A stretch of DNA of 64,000 nucleotides from NCBI GenBank assembly GCA_963724705.1, contig CAVRVS010000006.1, forward strand, positions 496,001 to 560,000, in the 5' to 3' direction. This DNA is from DASQPR01 sp963724705. Lineage in GTDB: Bacteria; Actinomycetota; Actinomycetes; Mycobacteriales; Micromonosporaceae. A program made the position numbers and the translations under genes. How positions within the stretch are numbered: position 1 is the stretch's first letter; each line of letters begins with the position of its first letter. The notes under the pieces were generated by a model. That model was not told where the DNA came from and ran no database searches. It saw only the letters and a program-made list of their open reading frames with translations. Positions 27,716-36,597 of the stretch are shown one piece after another.

Positions 27716-27884
27716 CGATAACACCCCCTTCACCCCAGCGTGCCGATCACCGTACGCGCGGGAACCTCTCGCGTGCACCGCATGGAGAAACTTCGACGCA
27801 AGTCGACGTGGTGCCGTTGCGGCTATTGCCCGAGCCGCGGCGGGTCGGCGCCCGCAGCGGCCAACCCCGAATCACCCCGATGAT

Positions 27885-28062
27885 GCAGCGAGCCGAGTCT
27901 GAGAGGTTCCTGATGTTCGCGACCAAGCCGGGCGCAGACCGCAATCCCGACTGGTACTGGAACCTGAAGGCCAACCCTCGACGTCAGCACTTAGGTCGGC
28001 AACGACAGACTCGCTGTCCGCGCGGTCGGGCCTACCGGACCCAACGCGGCGAGAAGTACCGG
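27885..28062 (+). pseudogene. Deazaflavin (F420)-dependent nitroreductase remnant
   Basis: SERFLMFATKPGADRNPDWY followed by WNLKANP is the hallmark of the DUF385/Ddn family. After a frame change, VGNDRLAVRAVGPTGPN and then GEKYRTQ continue the same family. The N-terminal third is missing and at least one frameshift is present. It joins acetate-kinase debris at about 28062. Confidence 0.65.
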
Positions 28063-28345
28063 ACACAAGGGTCTCAGCTGCTGGATGGCTGCCATGACGT
28101 CATCCGTGATCAGCGTCGGAGCAATGAAGGTGGCGCCGCCGTGGACAACCCGGTGGCCCACGCGGTCAGTTCGGGCGCGTCCAGGTGCAGTTGTGTGATG
28201 GCGGTGCCGAGAGCGTCATCGTGGGAGGGCGGGCCGGCGACTTCACCGACCTTGTCGATGATGCCCCCGGAAAGGCGCGCAAGGTCCGGTGTGAAGAGCT
28301 GGTACTTGATCGAGGAGGAGCGTTCAATACGAGGACGATGTGATG
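28063..28345 (-). pseudogene. ackA: Acetate kinase 5' fragment, frameshifted
   Basis: Minus-strand frames spell VLVLNA, then SSSIKYQLFTPD, LSGGIIDKVGEVAG, SHDDALGTAITQL and, after another frame change, HRVVHGGATFIAPTLITDDV. This is the N-terminal quarter of acetate kinase including the phosphate-binding NAGSSSIK loop (Gly lost) and the HRVVHGG block. At least two small deletions disrupt it, and everything after residue about 95 is gone. A DevR-like box lies about 66 bases upstream (28411-28424), so the ancestral gene belonged to the same regulon as xfp and pta downstream in this window. Confidence 0.75.
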
Positions 28346-28410
28346 GCCGCCTGGGTTGTGGTCGCTGCTGTGTGGACAATGTCAATGACGGTAACGGTGA
28401 GTGATGTGTC

Positions 28411-28424
28411 GGGACCAATGCCGA
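28411..28424 (-). promoter_or_regulatory. DevR-like box upstream of the ackA remnant
   Basis: GGGACCAATGCCGA fits the GGGACnnnnGnC half of the DevR box pattern. It lies 66 bases before the decayed ackA start and about 310 bases before the SulP gene. Confidence 0.4.
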
Positions 28425-28732
28425 TGGTGAGCCAGCGCGCGGAGGACGGGCCTGGCGAAGACCGCCACACCGGCCACCGCTGACGTCGTCGCGCCGCGGT
28501 CCGGCAGGTGGTCTCGGCCGCTGGCTGCTCATCGCAATCCCGGTCCTCAGATGCGTACGGCTCGTGAGCAGCGCGGCCACAGCGCCGAGTGATAGGCGTG
28601 ACCCACTGGTTTCCATCCGAACAGCCCGCTTCCGTGCCCAAGTCGGCCAACATGGCTGGAAGTGTGCTGTGGTGCCATTACGATCCGAGGACACCGGGTT
28701 CCCGGCCCTCGCCGAAGTCGGAGCACGACGCT

Positions 28733-30454
28733 ATGGCCGTTAACCACCGCAGCGTCGGCGACCTGGTCCGGCACGCGCCAGGCGTCGCGGTGTTGGCCAC
28801 CTATGAGCGGCGTTGGCTGCGCGGTGATGTTCTGGCCGGAGTCACCGTTGCGGCTTACCTGGTACCTCAGGTCATGGCGTACGGCACGCTGGCCGGGTTG
28901 CCGCCGGTGACCGGCTTATGGGCGGCGATACCCGCGATGATCGTGTACGCGTTCCTCGGCTCATCGAAACAGCTGTCCGTCGGGCCGGAGTCCACTACAG
29001 CCCTGATGACCGCCGTCGTGATCGGGCCGATCGCCGCCGGGAACCCGGCACGATACGCGATGCTCGCCGCCGCCCTCGCTGTTGCGGTGGGCCTGCTCTG
29101 CCTGATCGCGTGGGTGGCTCGTCTGGGCTTTGTCGCCGATCTGCTGTCCAGGCCGATCCTCGTCGGCTATCTCGCCGGTGTCGCACTGATCATGATCGTG
29201 GGGCAGCTGGCGAAGCTCACCGGAGTTCCGGTCGAGGGCGACACGTTCTTCGGCCAACTGATCTCGTTCGGGCAGCACATTTCCCAGATCCACCCCGGCA
29301 CGGTGATCTTCGGCGCGTCGGTGCTCGTCTTCCTGTTCGTGACGCCGTGGCGATTCCCATCCGTACCTACGCCGTTGCTCGCCGTCCTCCTGGCTGCCGG
29401 CGTCACGGTCGCATTCAACTTGCAGCAGTACGGAATTAAGGTGGTCGGGCCAGTGCCGGCGGGGCTTCCCCGGCCAGACCTTCCCGGCCTCGGGGACCTG
29501 CGCCTGGTGCTACTGCCGGCCATCGGCGTGTTGCTCGTTGGCTTCACTGACAATGTGCTCACCGCGCGCTCGTTCGCGGCGCGTACCGGCGACTCCATTG
29601 ATGCCAACCAGGAACTTCTGGCGCTCGGCGTGGCAAATGTCGGTGCCGGCGCGCTTCGCGGCTTCCCCGTCAGCAGCAGCGGCAGCCGTACCGCGCTTGG
29701 CGCATCCACCGGCAGCCGTACTCAGGTCTATTCGCTTACCGCCCTCGTCCTCGTCCTTGCTGTCCTGCTCTTCCTCGGCCCGGTGCTGGCCCGCTTCCCG
29801 ACCGCCGCGCTAGGAGCCATCGTTGTCTACGCCGCGGTCCAATTGATCGACGTAGCGGGATTCCGTCGCCTGGCCGCGTTTCGGCGCAGCGAGCTGCTAC
29901 TTGCTCTCGGAGCGCTGGCTGGCGTTCTTGTCCTCGATATCCTGTACGGCGTACTCGTCGCGGTCGGTCTGTCGGTCGCCGAACTACTCGCCCGGTCGGC
30001 TCGCCCACACGATGCGGTCCAGGGGCTCGTGCCGGGGCTTGCCGGCATGCACGATGTCGACGATTATCCACGGGCGCGAACCGTCCGGGGGTTGGTGGTC
30101 TACCGCTACGATTCACCGCTCTTCTTTGCCAACGCCGAAAACTTCCGTCGCCGCGCGCTTGGTGCCGTCGATGCACAGCGCGAACCAGTGGCCTGGTTCG
30201 TCCTCAACGCTGAAGCAAACGTCGAAGTAGATATCACCGCGCTGGATGCGCTGGAAGAGCTGCGAAAAGAGTTGACCCGCCGCGGCATTGTCTTCGCGAT
30301 GGCCAGAGTCAAACGTGACCTCCTCGATGACCTGGACGCCTACGGGCTGACCACCTCGGTCGGCCCCGACTACATGTTCCCGACCCTGCCGACCGCCGTG
30401 GACGCCTACCGCGACTGGGCCCGCAGACAGTCCCCACCGTGGCCGGTGGACTAA
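28733..30454 (+). CDS. SulP family anion transporter with C-terminal STAS domain
   Basis: The 573-aa protein starts MAVNHRSVGDLVRHAPG. The SulP signature GDVLAGVTVAAYLVPQVMAY is near residue 28, followed by LAGLPPVTGLWAAIPAMIVYAFLGSS and QLSVGPESTTALM. About 12-14 membrane segments run to residue about 420. The STAS domain covers about 440-560 (GLVVYRYDSPLFFANAENF; WFVLNAEANVEVDITALDAL). Substrates of the family include sulfate, bicarbonate and carboxylates. The start has GGAG 9 bases upstream. It converges with a universal-stress gene. SulP proteins are also found in other actinobacterial dormancy regions, but direct evidence for regulation here is weak. Confidence 0.9.
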   Translation: MAVNHRSVGDLVRHAPGVAVLATYERRWLRGDVLAGVTVAAYLVPQVMAYGTLAGLPPVTGLWAAIPAMIVYAFLGSSKQLSVGPESTTALMTAVVIGPIAAGNPARYAMLAAALAVAVGLLCLIAWVARLGFVADLLSRPILVGYLAGVALIMIVGQLAKLTGVPVEGDTFFGQLISFGQHISQIHPGTVIFGASVLVFLFVTPWRFPSVPTPLLAVLLAAGVTVAFNLQQYGIKVVGPVPAGLPRPDLPGLGDLRLVLLPAIGVLLVGFTDNVLTARSFAARTGDSIDANQELLALGVANVGAGALRGFPVSSSGSRTALGASTGSRTQVYSLTALVLVLAVLLFLGPVLARFPTAALGAIVVYAAVQLIDVAGFRRLAAFRRSELLLALGALAGVLVLDILYGVLVAVGLSVAELLARSARPHDAVQGLVPGLAGMHDVDDYPRARTVRGLVVYRYDSPLFFANAENFRRRALGAVDAQREPVAWFVLNAEANVEVDITALDALEELRKELTRRGIVFAMARVKRDLLDDLDAYGLTTSVGPDYMFPTLPTAVDAYRDWARRQSPPWPVD

Positions 30455-30533
30455 CGCCCCCGCCATCCTGCATCGCAACGGGGTGCCGGGACCTGCCGCT
30501 TCGCATTCCACGCGTACCGATGCGCACAGACGA

Positions 30534-31025
30534 TTAGAGAATGTCGGTCGGGATGCCTTCCGTCGGGTCGTTGGTGGCCGGATGGTGCATCGCCTCGCGG
30601 ACCGCGGGAACGATGACGACCGGGCACGGCGCGGACCGCACGACGGCGTCACCGGTCGATCCGAGCGCGGCGTGGAACAGACGGCTGTGGCCGTGGCTGC
30701 CCAGCACGAGCAGTTGGGCGTCCCGGGCGCGGTCGGCGAGCACCGCCGCGGGGCGGCCACGCTCAACAACGCCGGCGATGTGCAAACCCGGATGCGCCGT
30801 ACGAGCCGCCGCGACCGCCTCGCCGATGATCTCGTGGGCGAATCGCTGTGGATCGGCGTTCTCCGTCGAAATAACGACGTTATCGAGGACATGTTCGGGA
30901 TGCCACGCGATGACGGCCGCCAGGAGGCCGTTGCGGTGGGTGCATTCCTCGGCGGCCCAGTCGAGGGCGCGTTGGCCGGCGTCGGACCCGTCGACTCCGA
31001 CGACGATCCGGTACACGGGGTTCAT
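30534..31025 (-). CDS. Universal stress protein, single domain
   Basis: The 163-aa UspA fold starts YRIVVGVDGSDAGQRALDWA. The ATP-binding signature GSHGHSRLFHAALGST (G-2x-G-9x-G-S/T) lies near residue 113, and PCPVVIVPA follows. All nucleotide-contact glycines are present, so it is predicted to bind ATP. It is divergent from the damaged ctpF gene. In M. tuberculosis the corresponding neighbours Rv1996 (USP) and ctpF are also adjacent and DosR-regulated. A DevR box lies at 31125-31138, 100 bases upstream. The start has GGGAAAGG upstream. Confidence 0.88.
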   Translation of the reverse strand: MNPVYRIVVGVDGSDAGQRALDWAAEECTHRNGLLAAVIAWHPEHVLDNVVISTENADPQRFAHEIIGEAVAAARTAHPGLHIAGVVERGRPAAVLADRARDAQLLVLGSHGHSRLFHAALGSTGDAVVRSAPCPVVIVPAVREAMHHPATNDPTEGIPTDIL

Positions 31026-31124
31026 GGCGCACCTTTCCCTGCGGGTGCGGCTCGGCACGATGCCGTACCGCCGGCATTGCGTGATGCCGTAACAAGCGTG
31101 CGCGGCGCCGAGGTCGGCGGTGCA

Positions 31125-31138
31125 GGGCCGAAAGTCCC
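31125..31138 (-). promoter_or_regulatory. DevR box upstream of the universal-stress gene
   Basis: On the minus strand it reads GGGACTTTCGGCCC, an essentially consensus DevR/DosR site, 100 bases from the start at 31025. Confidence 0.7.
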
Positions 31139-31207
31139 GGCGCAGCGGGATATTGGCTGCCGCCACGATGTCAAACCGATGCGCTTGTCGGCGCGGGCGT
31201 TGCTCGC

Positions 31208-31241
31208 GGGACCTTAGCCGCATGCTCGGGACCCTTGGCAC
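31208..31241 (+). promoter_or_regulatory. Paired DevR boxes upstream of ctpF
   Basis: GGGACCTTAGCCGC (31208-31221) and GGGACCCTTGGCAC (31228-31241) have centres 20 bp apart, the usual spacing for cooperative DevR dimers. Confidence 0.65.
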
Positions 31242-31295
31242 TACTTCATGTCGCCGGCGCGCGCCCACAGTGAGCGGGTGGAGTCTGTGCGAGCG

Positions 31296-32540
31296 ATGCC
31301 GAGCGCCGGTCGCGAGTTGACGCTCGGCCTCACGGCCGCCGAAGCCGCTCGCCGGCTCGCCGCCGGGGGACCTAACGAGACGCGACCGGCCGCTCCAGTT
31401 CCGATCCGGTCGCGCGTCGGTCGGCAGATCGCCGACCCGCTCATCGTCTTGCTGTTGGCGTCCGCGACCGTGACGGCCATTGCCGGCGATGTCACGGACA
31501 CGTCGGTCATCGTGCTCGTGGTGGTCGTAAACACGATCATCGGAGTCGTCCAGGAGGTCCGTGCCGAGCACGCGATCGCCGCGCTCAGGCAGCTGGGCGC
31601 ACCCACCTGCCGGGTGGTGCGCGACGGACGAAACCGGGTGGTGGCGGCGGCTGAGATCGTGCGCGGCGACGTCGTGCGGCTGGCCTCCGGTGACATTGTG
31701 CCGGCCGACATTGTGGTCGATGACGCGCACGTGCTGAAGGTCGACGAGTCGGCGTTGACGGGTGAGTCGCGGCCGGTCGGCCGGTCGGTCGGGCAGGAAC
31801 TGTCGGCGGGCACCGTGATCGCCGCGGGTCGAGCCGTTGGGACGGTCGTACGCACCGGTCCGGACAGCGCGCTCGGTCAGATCGTCGCGTTGACGGAGCA
31901 TGCGCGCAGCGGCGCGACCCCGTTGCAGAGGCGGCTCGCCCGCCTCGGCCGCGTCCTGGCTACCTGGACAGTGGCGCTGTCGGCGATCGTGACCGCGGTC
32001 GGCATCGTCCGGGGCCGTCCGCCGCTGGAGATGGCCATCGTCGGTGTCAGCCTGGTGGTCGCCGCGGTACCGGAGTCGTTGCCGGCGGTCGTCACGCTCG
32101 CGCTGGCGTTGGGCGCTCGGCGAATGGCCGCGGCCCATGCGTTGACGCGTCGACTGGTTGCGGTGGAGACGCTCGGCTCGGTCGACGTACTGGTCTCCGA
32201 CAAGACCGGCACCCTCACACAGGGCAGGATGGCGGTGCAGCGGGCGGCCACATTCGACGGCGGTCGCTACACCATTTCCGGCGACGGCTACGCGCCGACC
32301 GGCGACGTCCGGACGGATGTGCCCGGCGACCCGGAGTTGCTCGCCTTGATGGGTCGCGCCGCGGTGCTGTGCAATGACGCCGAACTCGTTGCGCCGGGCG
32401 CCGGACGTACGGCCTGGACGGTCGCCGGCGAGCAACTCGAGGGCGCCTTGGTCGCCTTTGCCGAGCGCACCGGCGTCGGTGCGCCACTACAGATCGACAT
32501 CGGCATGATTCGGACCTGCGGTGGTCGACTCAGTGGCTAA
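31296..32540 (+). pseudogene. ctpF: P-type cation ATPase (CtpF-like) with large internal deletion
   Basis: The frame encodes the N-terminal cation-ATPase domain (LTAAEAARRLAAGGPNETRP), TM1-2, the actuator domain with LKVDESALTGES, TM3-4 with VSLVVAAVPESLPAVVTLAL and the phosphorylation motif VLVSDKTGTLTQG. It then covers part of the nucleotide domain up to EQLEGALVAFAERTG. There it jumps to PLQIDIGMIRTCG, which resembles the tail of CtpF-type pumps (APIDIG), and stops. About 400-450 residues are missing, including TGDGVNDAP and TM5-TM9. It cannot transport. An ATG at 31248 is also in frame but sits too close to the DevR boxes; 31296 is preferred. Confidence 0.8.
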
Positions 32541-33556
32541 CGCCGCTGCGCCGTGTGGTCGGGCGCAAACGGAGCAAGTAGGTCCGCGAGTGGCCGACGC
32601 GGTGTCGCGGGGCTGGCCGGTGCATATCCGAACCGCAACGCTGCTTGAGCCACGATGCGGTCGTCGCGGGGGTCGGCTAGCAGCCGACGCACCGCGGGCA
32701 GCTCCATCGGCTGGGTCATCATGGTCGCGGCGACCCCGTGGGCGGTGGCGGTTAGCAGCACGCGTTCCAGCGCCTGACCGGCCCGTACCCATTGCTGCGC
32801 GGTATCGCCGAAGGTGTAGAGGACGGCGATCTGGGAGTTCGTCTCGAACGGTGTTGCGTTGGGGAGGGCGTCGGGCTCATCGGCGAACGTACGGATCGGA
32901 GACCACTCCACAGCGGTCCACGGCCCGAATGCGTCGGCGGGAACTCCGTCCGAACATCCACGCTGGTTGCCCGACCATCGGGCGAGTTCGTTGACGTATC
33001 GGGGGTCGCCACGGAGCAGTTCCTCGGCGCGCCGTACAACACCCAGGACGAGCATTCGGCCGATGGTGTCGGCCATCGCGAGATCCGCGCCCTCGCTCTG
33101 TGCGGCGTGGCGGAGATCGTCGATTACCTCATCGGGCAATGGTGTGTCGTCGAAGGGTTGCCGATTCGTGCGACGAACGGGGATGGCAGCGGCCAACGCA
33201 TGAATCGTTTGATCGGCGGCGACGGCCGGCCCGAGGGTCACCCGCGCGACGAGATCTGGTGCCAACGGGTCGGGCCACAGGCGAACGGATGGCCTGCGTC
33301 CGGCGTCCAACATAGCGATGCGCACGTTGGCAATGGCCGCTCCGACGCTGATGAGTAATTCCCGGCCGGCTGGATCGGCTACGTCGAGGTGACGTGACCG
33401 ATCGGCCAGCACGTCGACCGCGTTATCGGCGACTCGGAAACGCCAGGGTTGAGTGTTGTGGACGGACGGCGCCGCACCGGCCGCGGTCAAGCAGTCGTGC
33501 CATGAGCGGCTGAGGGCGCCGCTCGGTTCCACATGCCAGTCCGTGCTGCTCGTCAT
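32537..33556 (-). CDS. Acg-like nitroreductase-fold protein (1 of 5)
   Basis: The product is about 339 aa. The Acg/nitroreductase hallmark APSVHNTQPWRFRV appears near residue 28 and GRELLISVGAAIANVRIAML near 66. A second half carries RRTNRQPF near 130 and RAGQALERVLLTATAHGVA near 254, giving two nitroreductase-like half-domains. Acg of M. tuberculosis (Rv2032) is thought to sequester FMN rather than reduce nitro compounds. The start at 33556 (MTSSTDWHVEPSG) is chosen because a perfect DevR box lies at 33615-33628, inside the longer frame; an ATG at 33577 is the alternative. Its 3' end overlaps the damaged ctpF by 4 bases. Confidence 0.85.
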   Translation of the reverse strand: MTSSTDWHVEPSGALSRSWHDCLTAAGAAPSVHNTQPWRFRVADNAVDVLADRSRHLDVADPAGRELLISVGAAIANVRIAMLDAGRRPSVRLWPDPLAPDLVARVTLGPAVAADQTIHALAAAIPVRRTNRQPFDDTPLPDEVIDDLRHAAQSEGADLAMADTIGRMLVLGVVRRAEELLRGDPRYVNELARWSGNQRGCSDGVPADAFGPWTAVEWSPIRTFADEPDALPNATPFETNSQIAVLYTFGDTAQQWVRAGQALERVLLTATAHGVAATMMTQPMELPAVRRLLADPRDDRIVAQAALRFGYAPASPATPRRPLADLLAPFAPDHTAQRR

Positions 33557-33614
33557 GCCTCGACAGTGCGCGCGCATCGCCGCGGCGGCTAGGGCCGAAG
33601 TTCGTGACGTGGTC

Positions 33615-33628
33615 GGGACGTTGGACCC
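33615..33628 (-). promoter_or_regulatory. DevR box upstream of the first Acg-like gene
   Basis: GGGACGTTGGACCC fits GGGACnnnnGnCCC exactly and lies 59 bases before the start at 33556. Confidence 0.7.
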
Positions 33629-33672
33629 GGACGCCGTCGCTAACGCGCCGGTGGCGGGCCCTTCGCGGATCA

Positions 33673-34584
33673 TCAGTCGGCATGGTGTTCGCCGCGGACC
33701 ACCGCCAGCGGAGGGCCGGCGTGACGGATGAGTCCGTCGACCGTCGAGCCGAGCCGCAAGCCGAGGAAACCGCCGTGGCCGCGTGATCCAACCACGATCA
33801 GGCCGGCCTCATGACCGGCCTCGCTCAGGGCGTCGACCGGGTCGAGGCCGTGCATGACACGCCGGGAGATCGTGAGGTCCGGGTAGTCGGCGGACCAGCC
33901 CTCCGTCGCCTCGGTCAGCAACCGGGACGCCTTTTTCTCGGCTACATCGGCATCGAAGTCCTCCGGGATGATGGGGCCGATGTCGTGGACCTCCAGAACG
34001 TTCCATACGTAGACCGCGAGCAGGTCCGCGCCACGTGCAACCGCCTGCTCCACAGCGAACGCCATCGCTCGCTGCGATTCGACCGATCCGTCCAAACCGA
34101 CGATGACCGGCCGATCGGCGATGATGGTCGGGTCGGCATCGACGTCGTCGGTCGGGCGAATCACGATCACCGGCGTACGCGCGTGCGCCGCCACCTGTGC
34201 GGCAACAGAGCCGCTGAGATGACCGATGACGCCAGTGGCGGCTCTGGTGCCAATAACCACCAAGCTTGCCTGTTTCGACTCATCGATTAGAGTCCCGGCC
34301 GCGCTGCCGGACACCACGGCGCGCTGCAGCGTCACATCCGGGTTCGCGACGGCGACGTGTTGTTCCGCTTCGAGCAGCATCTCGTGGGCCCACTGTCGTT
34401 CCCACCGGTAATCGTTGGCGAGCAGGATGCTCGGGCCCCACATCGGCTCGGGCTGGTGTGCGAAGACCAGCCGCAGCGGCGTGTTGCGACGTTTGGCCTC
34501 CCAGGCGCCGTAGGCGGCGGCGCGCAATGCTTCCGCGCTACCGTCCATGCCGATCACGACAGGACCATGCAATACGCCGGTCAT
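33673..34584 (-). CDS. Universal stress protein, tandem domain
   Basis: The 303-aa protein has two UspA domains. Domain 1 (about 5-145) starts GPVVIGMDGSAEALRAAAYG and has IGTRAATGVIGHLSGSVA. Domain 2 (about 155-300) starts RPVIVGLDGSVESQRAMAFA and has a complete ATP signature GSRGHGGFLGLRLGST. This is the architecture of the mycobacterial dormancy Usp proteins such as Rv2623. The ATG at 34584 is preceded by AGGAGGACCCG. Two DevR-like boxes occur within 100 bases upstream. It lies 44 bases beyond the Acg-like gene's box on the same strand. Confidence 0.88.
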   Translation of the reverse strand: MTGVLHGPVVIGMDGSAEALRAAAYGAWEAKRRNTPLRLVFAHQPEPMWGPSILLANDYRWERQWAHEMLLEAEQHVAVANPDVTLQRAVVSGSAAGTLIDESKQASLVVIGTRAATGVIGHLSGSVAAQVAAHARTPVIVIRPTDDVDADPTIIADRPVIVGLDGSVESQRAMAFAVEQAVARGADLLAVYVWNVLEVHDIGPIIPEDFDADVAEKKASRLLTEATEGWSADYPDLTISRRVMHGLDPVDALSEAGHEAGLIVVGSRGHGGFLGLRLGSTVDGLIRHAGPPLAVVRGEHHAD

Positions 34585-34966
34585 CGGGTCCTCCTGACGG
34601 CTGTCTCGTCGTCACCAACGTGCCACCGGTCGCCCCGCCGTGGCAGGGCCGGACGGCCCGAGGTGCGCGGGACGCTCGGATCTGATCAAGTAGGCCACAC
34701 TCGGGCCTCCGTGCGACCCGAGGTATGACCGTATGGGAGCGCCGGGGCCGCACGCGTCGCAGGACCCGGGTGCGGGGTGTTGATCGACGCCGCCAATGGT
34801 GCCGGCGCGTTGGTGGTCTGCAACCGGGGTACGGCTTTGCCGAGGCATGTCTGGGTCCGGTGCCGGTACTGCACTGACCGCGTGCGGTGCCCGATGGTTG
34901 TCATGCGCCGCCCGTAGCAGCAGCGGCATGGGCGTGTTGCGAGTCGGTGGACGCGCCGTCGTCAGG
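34585..34966. promoter_or_regulatory. Intergenic region with DevR-like boxes at 34646-34659 and 34669-34682
   Basis: GGGCCGGACGGCCC and GGGACGCTCGGATC lie 62-98 bases upstream of the universal-stress gene start at 34584. The first is nearly palindromic, the second is half-conserved. I see nothing else in this 380-base gap. Confidence 0.55.
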
Positions 34967-36364
34967 TCAGTCTGCCGGCGGCTTGCGCATCGAGAACACC
35001 GCGGTGCGGATGTCGACGATGATCGCGTCGAGCTCGTCGATGTGTGCGCTCAAAGCCTGTCGGGCAGTCGGGTTGGCGACACGCGGGAGAACGGTTTGTA
35101 CGGAAAGGCCGGCCGCGAATAGGCGCGAGATTACCTGTTCGCGTAGTTGTTCGGCGATGTGGGCACGATCGTCGATCAGGTGCATCTGTTCGGTCTCGCG
35201 GCGGCTTGCGGCCAGGCCTAGGGCGAGTTCGGCGCGGCTGGCGAAGGCGCCGATCAATGTCTGGTCTGCGTCGTCGAACGGTTCGTCGCCGGGCGCACGC
35301 GATACGCACAGGACACCGGAGGCCCCGCGGGTGCCGAGGATGGGCACCGCGAGTGTGGGTCCGATGAGGGCGGGGGCGTCGGCGGTGAGCGCGGCACGGG
35401 CATCGGTCGCGGGATTGCCGGCCAGGATGGCGGAGCTGGCGGCCAGCGCCGCTCCGGCGAGCGAGTCATCGCGAGGCACCCGACGATCCCGCCATCGTTC
35501 GTATACGCCTTCGACGACGCTGAAAGTGAGGGTGTCGTCATCGTCGGGGATGAGGATGCCGCCACCGACGCCGCGTGCGCTGGCGAGTGCGTGATGGACG
35601 AGTTCGCGCAGTGCCTGGTCGGGGTCGGTGCCTGATAGCAGGCCGGTGGTGATCTCGACGAGCGCGTTCTGCCACCCTTGGCTGCGGCGGACCTGATCGA
35701 GCAGCCGTGCGTTGTCGATGGCTAGCGCTGCGGCGGTGGCGAGAGCCTGGACGAGCTCCTGGTCGTCGGCGCTGAACTCATCGGCGGTCTGTTTGTCGGT
35801 GAGGTATAGGTTGCCGAAGACGCGGCCGCCGACCTGGATCGGCACTCCGAGGAACGAGCGCATGGGCGGGTGGTGCTCGGGGAAGCCTACCGACGAGACA
35901 TGACTTCCAATGTGGGTCAACCGCAACGCTTCTGGGTAGTCGACCAGCCGCCCAAGGAGACCTTTTCCTTCGGGCAGCGCCCCGATCGCGGTGACGGTGT
36001 CGGCGTCCATCCCTTCGTGCAGAAATCGTACGAGGCGCCCGTCGCGGACCACGCCGAGCGCGGCGTACCTCGCGCTGACGAGTTCGCGTGCGGCCGAAAC
36101 GATGTGGCGCAGCACGTCCTCTAGATCGGTCGAGCCCGCGACGGTGAGATAGGCGCGGAGCAGGCCGCGCAACCGGCCCTGGGTTTCCTGGACGTCGCGA
36201 GCTCGAGCGACGAGCTGTTCAAGCAGGTCGTCCAGCTCAAGTCGGGCGACGGACGGAAAGCCCAGCTGGCCTGCGTCGGCGCCGTCGGGTCGGCCACCCG
36301 GCTCAGCCGCGTCGGGATGGCGTCGCGGTTCAGAAGGTCGCCTCGACGCGTTGTCGTCACCCAT
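34967..36364 (-). CDS. DevS-like double-GAF protein lacking kinase domain
   Basis: The 465-aa protein aligns by eye with DevS over both GAF domains (about 75-220 and 235-385) and the dimerisation helices, then stops at IRTAVFSMRKPPAD. GAF-A keeps the His pair ten residues apart (H155 and H165, in FPEHHPPMRSFLGVP) that corresponds to H139/H149 of M. tuberculosis DosS, where H149 binds haem. The phosphoacceptor motif LHDxVIQRLF is replaced by LREQVISRLF, so the His is gone, and no HATPase domain exists. It may sense gas or redox state and act by hetero-dimerising with DevS. The start at 36364 follows AAGAGG; an upstream ATG at 36397 is possible. Confidence 0.88.
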   Translation of the reverse strand: MGDDNASRRPSEPRRHPDAAEPGGRPDGADAGQLGFPSVARLELDDLLEQLVARARDVQETQGRLRGLLRAYLTVAGSTDLEDVLRHIVSAARELVSARYAALGVVRDGRLVRFLHEGMDADTVTAIGALPEGKGLLGRLVDYPEALRLTHIGSHVSSVGFPEHHPPMRSFLGVPIQVGGRVFGNLYLTDKQTADEFSADDQELVQALATAAALAIDNARLLDQVRRSQGWQNALVEITTGLLSGTDPDQALRELVHHALASARGVGGGILIPDDDDTLTFSVVEGVYERWRDRRVPRDDSLAGAALAASSAILAGNPATDARAALTADAPALIGPTLAVPILGTRGASGVLCVSRAPGDEPFDDADQTLIGAFASRAELALGLAASRRETEQMHLIDDRAHIAEQLREQVISRLFAAGLSVQTVLPRVANPTARQALSAHIDELDAIIVDIRTAVFSMRKPPAD

Positions 36365-36487
36365 CAGGAGCCTCTTCAGAGTCGATGGCGTGGCCATGGC
36401 CGCGTCCGCCGCCGGGGCTGACGACGAAGTCGATCCGCTTCGGTTGATTATGCGCTGCGGTGCCGGCTCGATACAGCCGATGGCACA

Positions 36488-36503
36488 CCGACCTTAGGGT
36501 CGG
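36488..36503. promoter_or_regulatory. Palindrome upstream of the double-GAF gene
   Basis: CCGACCTTAGGGTCGG has 6-bp arms around TTAG, 124 bases before the start at 36364. It shares the GACC/GGTC core of the DevR box but not the GGG ends, so assignment is tentative. Confidence 0.4.
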
Positions 36504-36597
36504 GCTCGGGCGACCAATGACGTCGCGACCGCTGACCGCCGCCGAGCGCCGAACTCGAGCACTCCCGGCCAACGACGACCTCTAACCTACGCGACGA

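Noticed and set aside
30534..32435. Long minus-strand frame extending the universal-stress gene by 470 codons
   Set aside because: The extension is antisense to ctpF and passes over the DevR boxes; the USP start with a ribosome site is at 31025.
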